The notes under the pieces: model-generated
What the model was told of the DNA's origin: nothing
Database searches by the model: none
What the model saw: only the letters and a program-made list of their open reading frames with translations
Program-made: the position numbers and the translations under genes
In this document: positions 62,478-64,000 of the stretch, piece after piece
Numbering within the stretch: position 1 is the first letter of the stretch
How the letters are laid out: each line of letters starts with the position of its first letter
Assembly (NCBI GenBank): GCA_963794655.1
Contig: CAWCEV010000008.1
Coordinates: 1,116,001-1,180,000 of the forward strand
Length of the DNA stretch: 64,000 nt
DNA from: Roseiarcus sp963794655
GTDB taxonomy: Bacteria > Pseudomonadota > Alphaproteobacteria > Rhizobiales > Beijerinckiaceae
Reading direction: 5' to 3'

Positions 62478-62797
62478 CTCGCCGACCGGTCGCTTCGAGT
62501 CGGTCGTGAGGTCCTCCTGCGTCTCCCGTTCAGCACCACCGATGGCCCGCCGAGGATAGAACCCAGAAACCCCATCACGGGATCGCTTCGCGCAGCCTCG
62601 AACGCCGCCCTAGTGTCCTCGCTCAGGGGCCCGTTAACGACCACGCCCGGAGGCAAGCGGCGAGCATCGGGCTTCTCCACGTCGTCGCCCGTCAACCCTT
62701 GCGTCTTGTTGTCGTCCCTCTCGACCCCAGCCGGCCCAGCCGCATCCTCAACTCTCCCGGACATTCTTCGCGCGCTCAATTCGCCGCTTCCCTTCAT
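62228..62797 (-). CDS. Hypothetical protein, possibly the displaced N-terminus of the helicase
   Basis: ORF of 189 residues from ATG 62797, which overlaps the stop of the upstream gene by 4 bases (ATGA), a good sign that its start is real. Residues 1 to about 85 look coding (an Asp/Glu-rich polar region, then DTRAAFEAARSDPVMGFLGS). After about residue 90 the composition becomes Arg/Ser-rich and is the shadow of the helicase frame. The likeliest reading is that a single-base shift between about 62530 and 62570 splits one 550-residue protein. As an independent gene it would overlap the helicase by 250 bases, which is unlikely. Confidence 0.4.
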   Translation of the reverse strand: MKGSGELSARRMSGRVEDAAGPAGVERDDNKTQGLTGDDVEKPDARRLPPGVVVNGPLSEDTRAAFEAARSDPVMGFLGSILGGPSVVLNGRRRRTSRPTRSDRSASCPSGTQASARGSSRRQSQGRPRGTFIGRARQAGSTGSSPPQSSSWTRISIGSSRMSSASGIGRPRAARAPTSGTRAPRCCWV

Positions 62798-63462
62798 TTC
62801 AAGTCCGCCAGCGCGGCCCGCAGCTCCTGGCGGTCCTGCTTGCCCCTCTCGATGTCAGCCAATTCCAGCCGCCCGAGCTGAATACCCGCGCCGCCGAACA
62901 CCTCCGCCACCCAGCTCGCGAACACCTTGTCGGCTCGCGGCGGCAGATCGCGATAGACGCGCTTGCCCTTATCGGCGACCGGGTCGAAATAGAATGCCGC
63001 GTTGGCTTCCGTCAGCCGCCGCACGCGCCGAGCGAGCTGCGTCCTGAATGCATCGTCGGTGCGGAACTTGCGCTGGTCCATCTCCCACATAACGAACATC
63101 TCGAGGATGCAGACGACCACGTCACGCGCGGGCACGGCGTCGCCGAGTGTGACCACCTCGCGCGCCGCAATGCGCGCCGGGCGGTGCCCCGCTTGGCCCC
63201 GCCTCTCCGCAGCAAGGATGCCCTTGGCGTGATCCCCAAGCTGCGCCCAGGCGTCGTCCAAGCGGCCCCAAGCGGGGCTCTCCGGGTTCTTAGCTATCCG
63301 CGCCTGAACGAGGCGTTGGTAGGATGCGAGTTCGGTCTTCGTGACGGCCCGCTGGTCGACTGCACCCTGGCGACGGAGCCGTCCACGATGAATGTTGCAA
63401 TAGGGGCTGTATCGAGACGAGGCTACAGCTGTGCAACCAGGCGCACGACAGATTCGGGGCAT
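62794..63462 (-). CDS. Hypothetical protein with small N-terminal zinc-binding motif
   Basis: 222-residue soluble protein, not recognised. Residues 5-25 carry C-x4-C-x11-C-x2-H (CRAPGCTAV...YCNIH), a compact zinc site. The rest is helical, with a Trp/Met-rich helix (ILEMFVMWEMDQRKF) and a FASWVAEVFGGAGIQLG turn near residue 185. Similar proteins are found beside phage-type helicases in proteobacterial islands, by recollection only. It could bind DNA. Its stop overlaps the ATG of the next gene, so the three minus-strand island genes look like one operon. Confidence 0.65.
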   Translation of the reverse strand: MPRICRAPGCTAVASSRYSPYCNIHRGRLRRQGAVDQRAVTKTELASYQRLVQARIAKNPESPAWGRLDDAWAQLGDHAKGILAAERRGQAGHRPARIAAREVVTLGDAVPARDVVVCILEMFVMWEMDQRKFRTDDAFRTQLARRVRRLTEANAAFYFDPVADKGKRVYRDLPPRADKVFASWVAEVFGGAGIQLGRLELADIERGKQDRQELRAALADLK

Positions 63463-63661
63463 TCAGAACAACGCTTTTTTCGTAGCCGTCCCTTCAGACA
63501 CAGAGACGGAAACAATAAATGACGGAAGGCGGAGGGCGCGCCTTTGCCCGAATCTACCGACCTTGTCCAGTACGGCGAGCCGGGGAATCGAAGTCTCTCC
63601 ATTCGCGATGAGCGCACGAAGGGCGCGGCAGCCGACGCTACGCAACGAGCCACGACCTCAG

Positions 63662-64000
63662 TCACTTCAGCACGAGCTGCTCAAGCTTTCCTTCCCGGCC
63701 ATAGAGATCCATGCGCCAGTTGACCACCAAGTTATTGACATCGACAATTTCAACGGACATCACACCAATAGGCTTGTCCCATATCGCGGTCCGGCCACGA
63801 AAATCGCTGGCGACTACTCGTAGGCAAAGTATCCCCTCTATTTTCGCGGGAAGTTTGTCCTCGTCGGCCCCGAACAAGCTGAAAACATATTCGGATGAAT
63901 GAATGCTTTCCTTGGGTATGACATCGGGCGGCACGCTAATACGACTGAAGGTCGCTTTAGAAATGGGTTGAAGAAATTTCCCTTTACCGTGACACTCATT
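63662..64000 (-). CDS. Unknown protein, C-terminal part (5' end outside window)
   Basis: The frame is open from the window edge to the stop at 63662, giving 112 residues without a stop. The GTG at 63934 is probably internal, since the frame continues upstream with coding-like residues (GKGKFLQPISKATFSRIS). The visible part is acidic, with beta-strand pattern (GILCLRVVASDFRG, GVMSVEIVDVNNLVVNWRMDLYG). No family recognised. Base composition is less GC-rich than the core chromosome. About 200 bases without a gene separate it from the zinc-binding protein. Confidence 0.6.
   Translation of the reverse strand, partial: NECHGKGKFLQPISKATFSRISVPPDVIPKESIHSSEYVFSLFGADEDKLPAKIEGILCLRVVASDFRGRTAIWDKPIGVMSVEIVDVNNLVVNWRMDLYGREGKLEQLVLK

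Larger units (their letters stand above)
59167..64000 (+). mobile_element. tRNA-Arg-associated genomic island, left end (runs off window)
   Basis: Integrase directly after tRNA-Arg, then a phage-type helicase and small unrecognised genes on the opposite strand, with visibly lower GC towards the end. No second copy of the tRNA 3' end is found before 64000, so the right boundary is beyond the window. The exact edge at the tRNA is inferred. Confidence 0.7.

Noticed and set aside
63423..63665. 80-residue minus-strand ORF between the island genes
   Set aside because: Overlaps the start of the zinc-binding protein, and the composition is not convincing in any frame.
1..64000. CRISPR array or complete insertion sequence
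   Set aside because: No regularly spaced repeats and no transposase with terminal inverted repeats were found.

Overview
The window is 64 kb of GC-rich DNA from a bacterial chromosome, almost certainly an alphaproteobacterium and most likely a member of the Hyphomicrobiales (Rhizobiales). The reasons are a complete ccoNOQP-ccoGHIS (fixNOQP-fixGHIS) operon next to a FixK-type regulator, a cycHJKL-style ccmI-ccmE-ccmF-ccmH cluster behind a FeuQ-like kinase, a DUF6460 membrane protein, a PEPxxWA-CTERM protein, and alphaproteobacterial tRNA sequences. I cannot name a genus. GC content was judged by eye, not computed.

Layout. 1-3.85 kb (+): 3' end of clpB, small membrane proteins (DUF6460, HdeD-like, LapA-like) and a zinc alcohol dehydrogenase. 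3.86-12.6 kb (-): the cbb3 oxidase operon with its assembly genes, and upstream of it a FixK-like CRP/FNR regulator. 12.8-16.5 kb (+): radA, cvpA, purF. 16.5-22.4 kb: an oxalate/formate-type MFS carrier with a 41-residue small partner, a Pit phosphate transporter, a DnaQ-like exonuclease and a CBS/DUF294 signalling protein. 22.5-30 kb (+): an M20 peptidase, a Nudix hydrolase and a fused FolP-FolK overlap one another; ilvE, a ModE-type HTH, trpF, trpB and a pirin follow. 30.3-36.8 kb: uxuA, accA, two tRNAs, a lone glpK between two inverted tRNA-Gly genes, and ilvD. 36.8-42.8 kb (+): histidine kinase, lipoprotein, ccmI-E-F-H. 43-51 kb: PEP-CTERM protein, septation protein A, ftsY, a pseudouridine synthase, an alpha/beta-hydrolase-like protein and a 1107-residue transglutaminase/DUF2126 protein. 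51-57 kb: a sugar- or hydroxy-acid catabolism zone with a mandelate-racemase-like gene broken by an in-frame amber codon, its divergent TetR regulator, a PEP mutase-like protein, a GNAT acetyltransferase and a second IlvD/Edd dehydratase. 57-59 kb: DUF190, NnrU, trans-aconitate methyltransferase-like and GYD proteins. 59-64 kb: tRNA-Arg(TCG) followed by an island that runs off the window, with a frameshifted tyrosine integrase, 10-bp direct repeats, an SF3 helicase of the DUF5906 (NrS-1-like) type, a small zinc-binding protein and unknown ORFs.

How it fits together. The cbb3 operon and the ccm genes serve one purpose, microaerobic respiration: cbb3 carries covalent haem c on CcoO and CcoP, which needs the Ccm pathway, and CcoI/CcoS supply and insert copper and haem. 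FixK is the likely activator. The centre of the window is housekeeping biosynthesis (folate, tryptophan, branched-chain amino acids, fatty acids, purines). The 51-57 kb zone and the terminal island are the accessory parts. Both contain broken genes, and the island is where an undescribed system is most likely to sit, but only its integration end is visible here.
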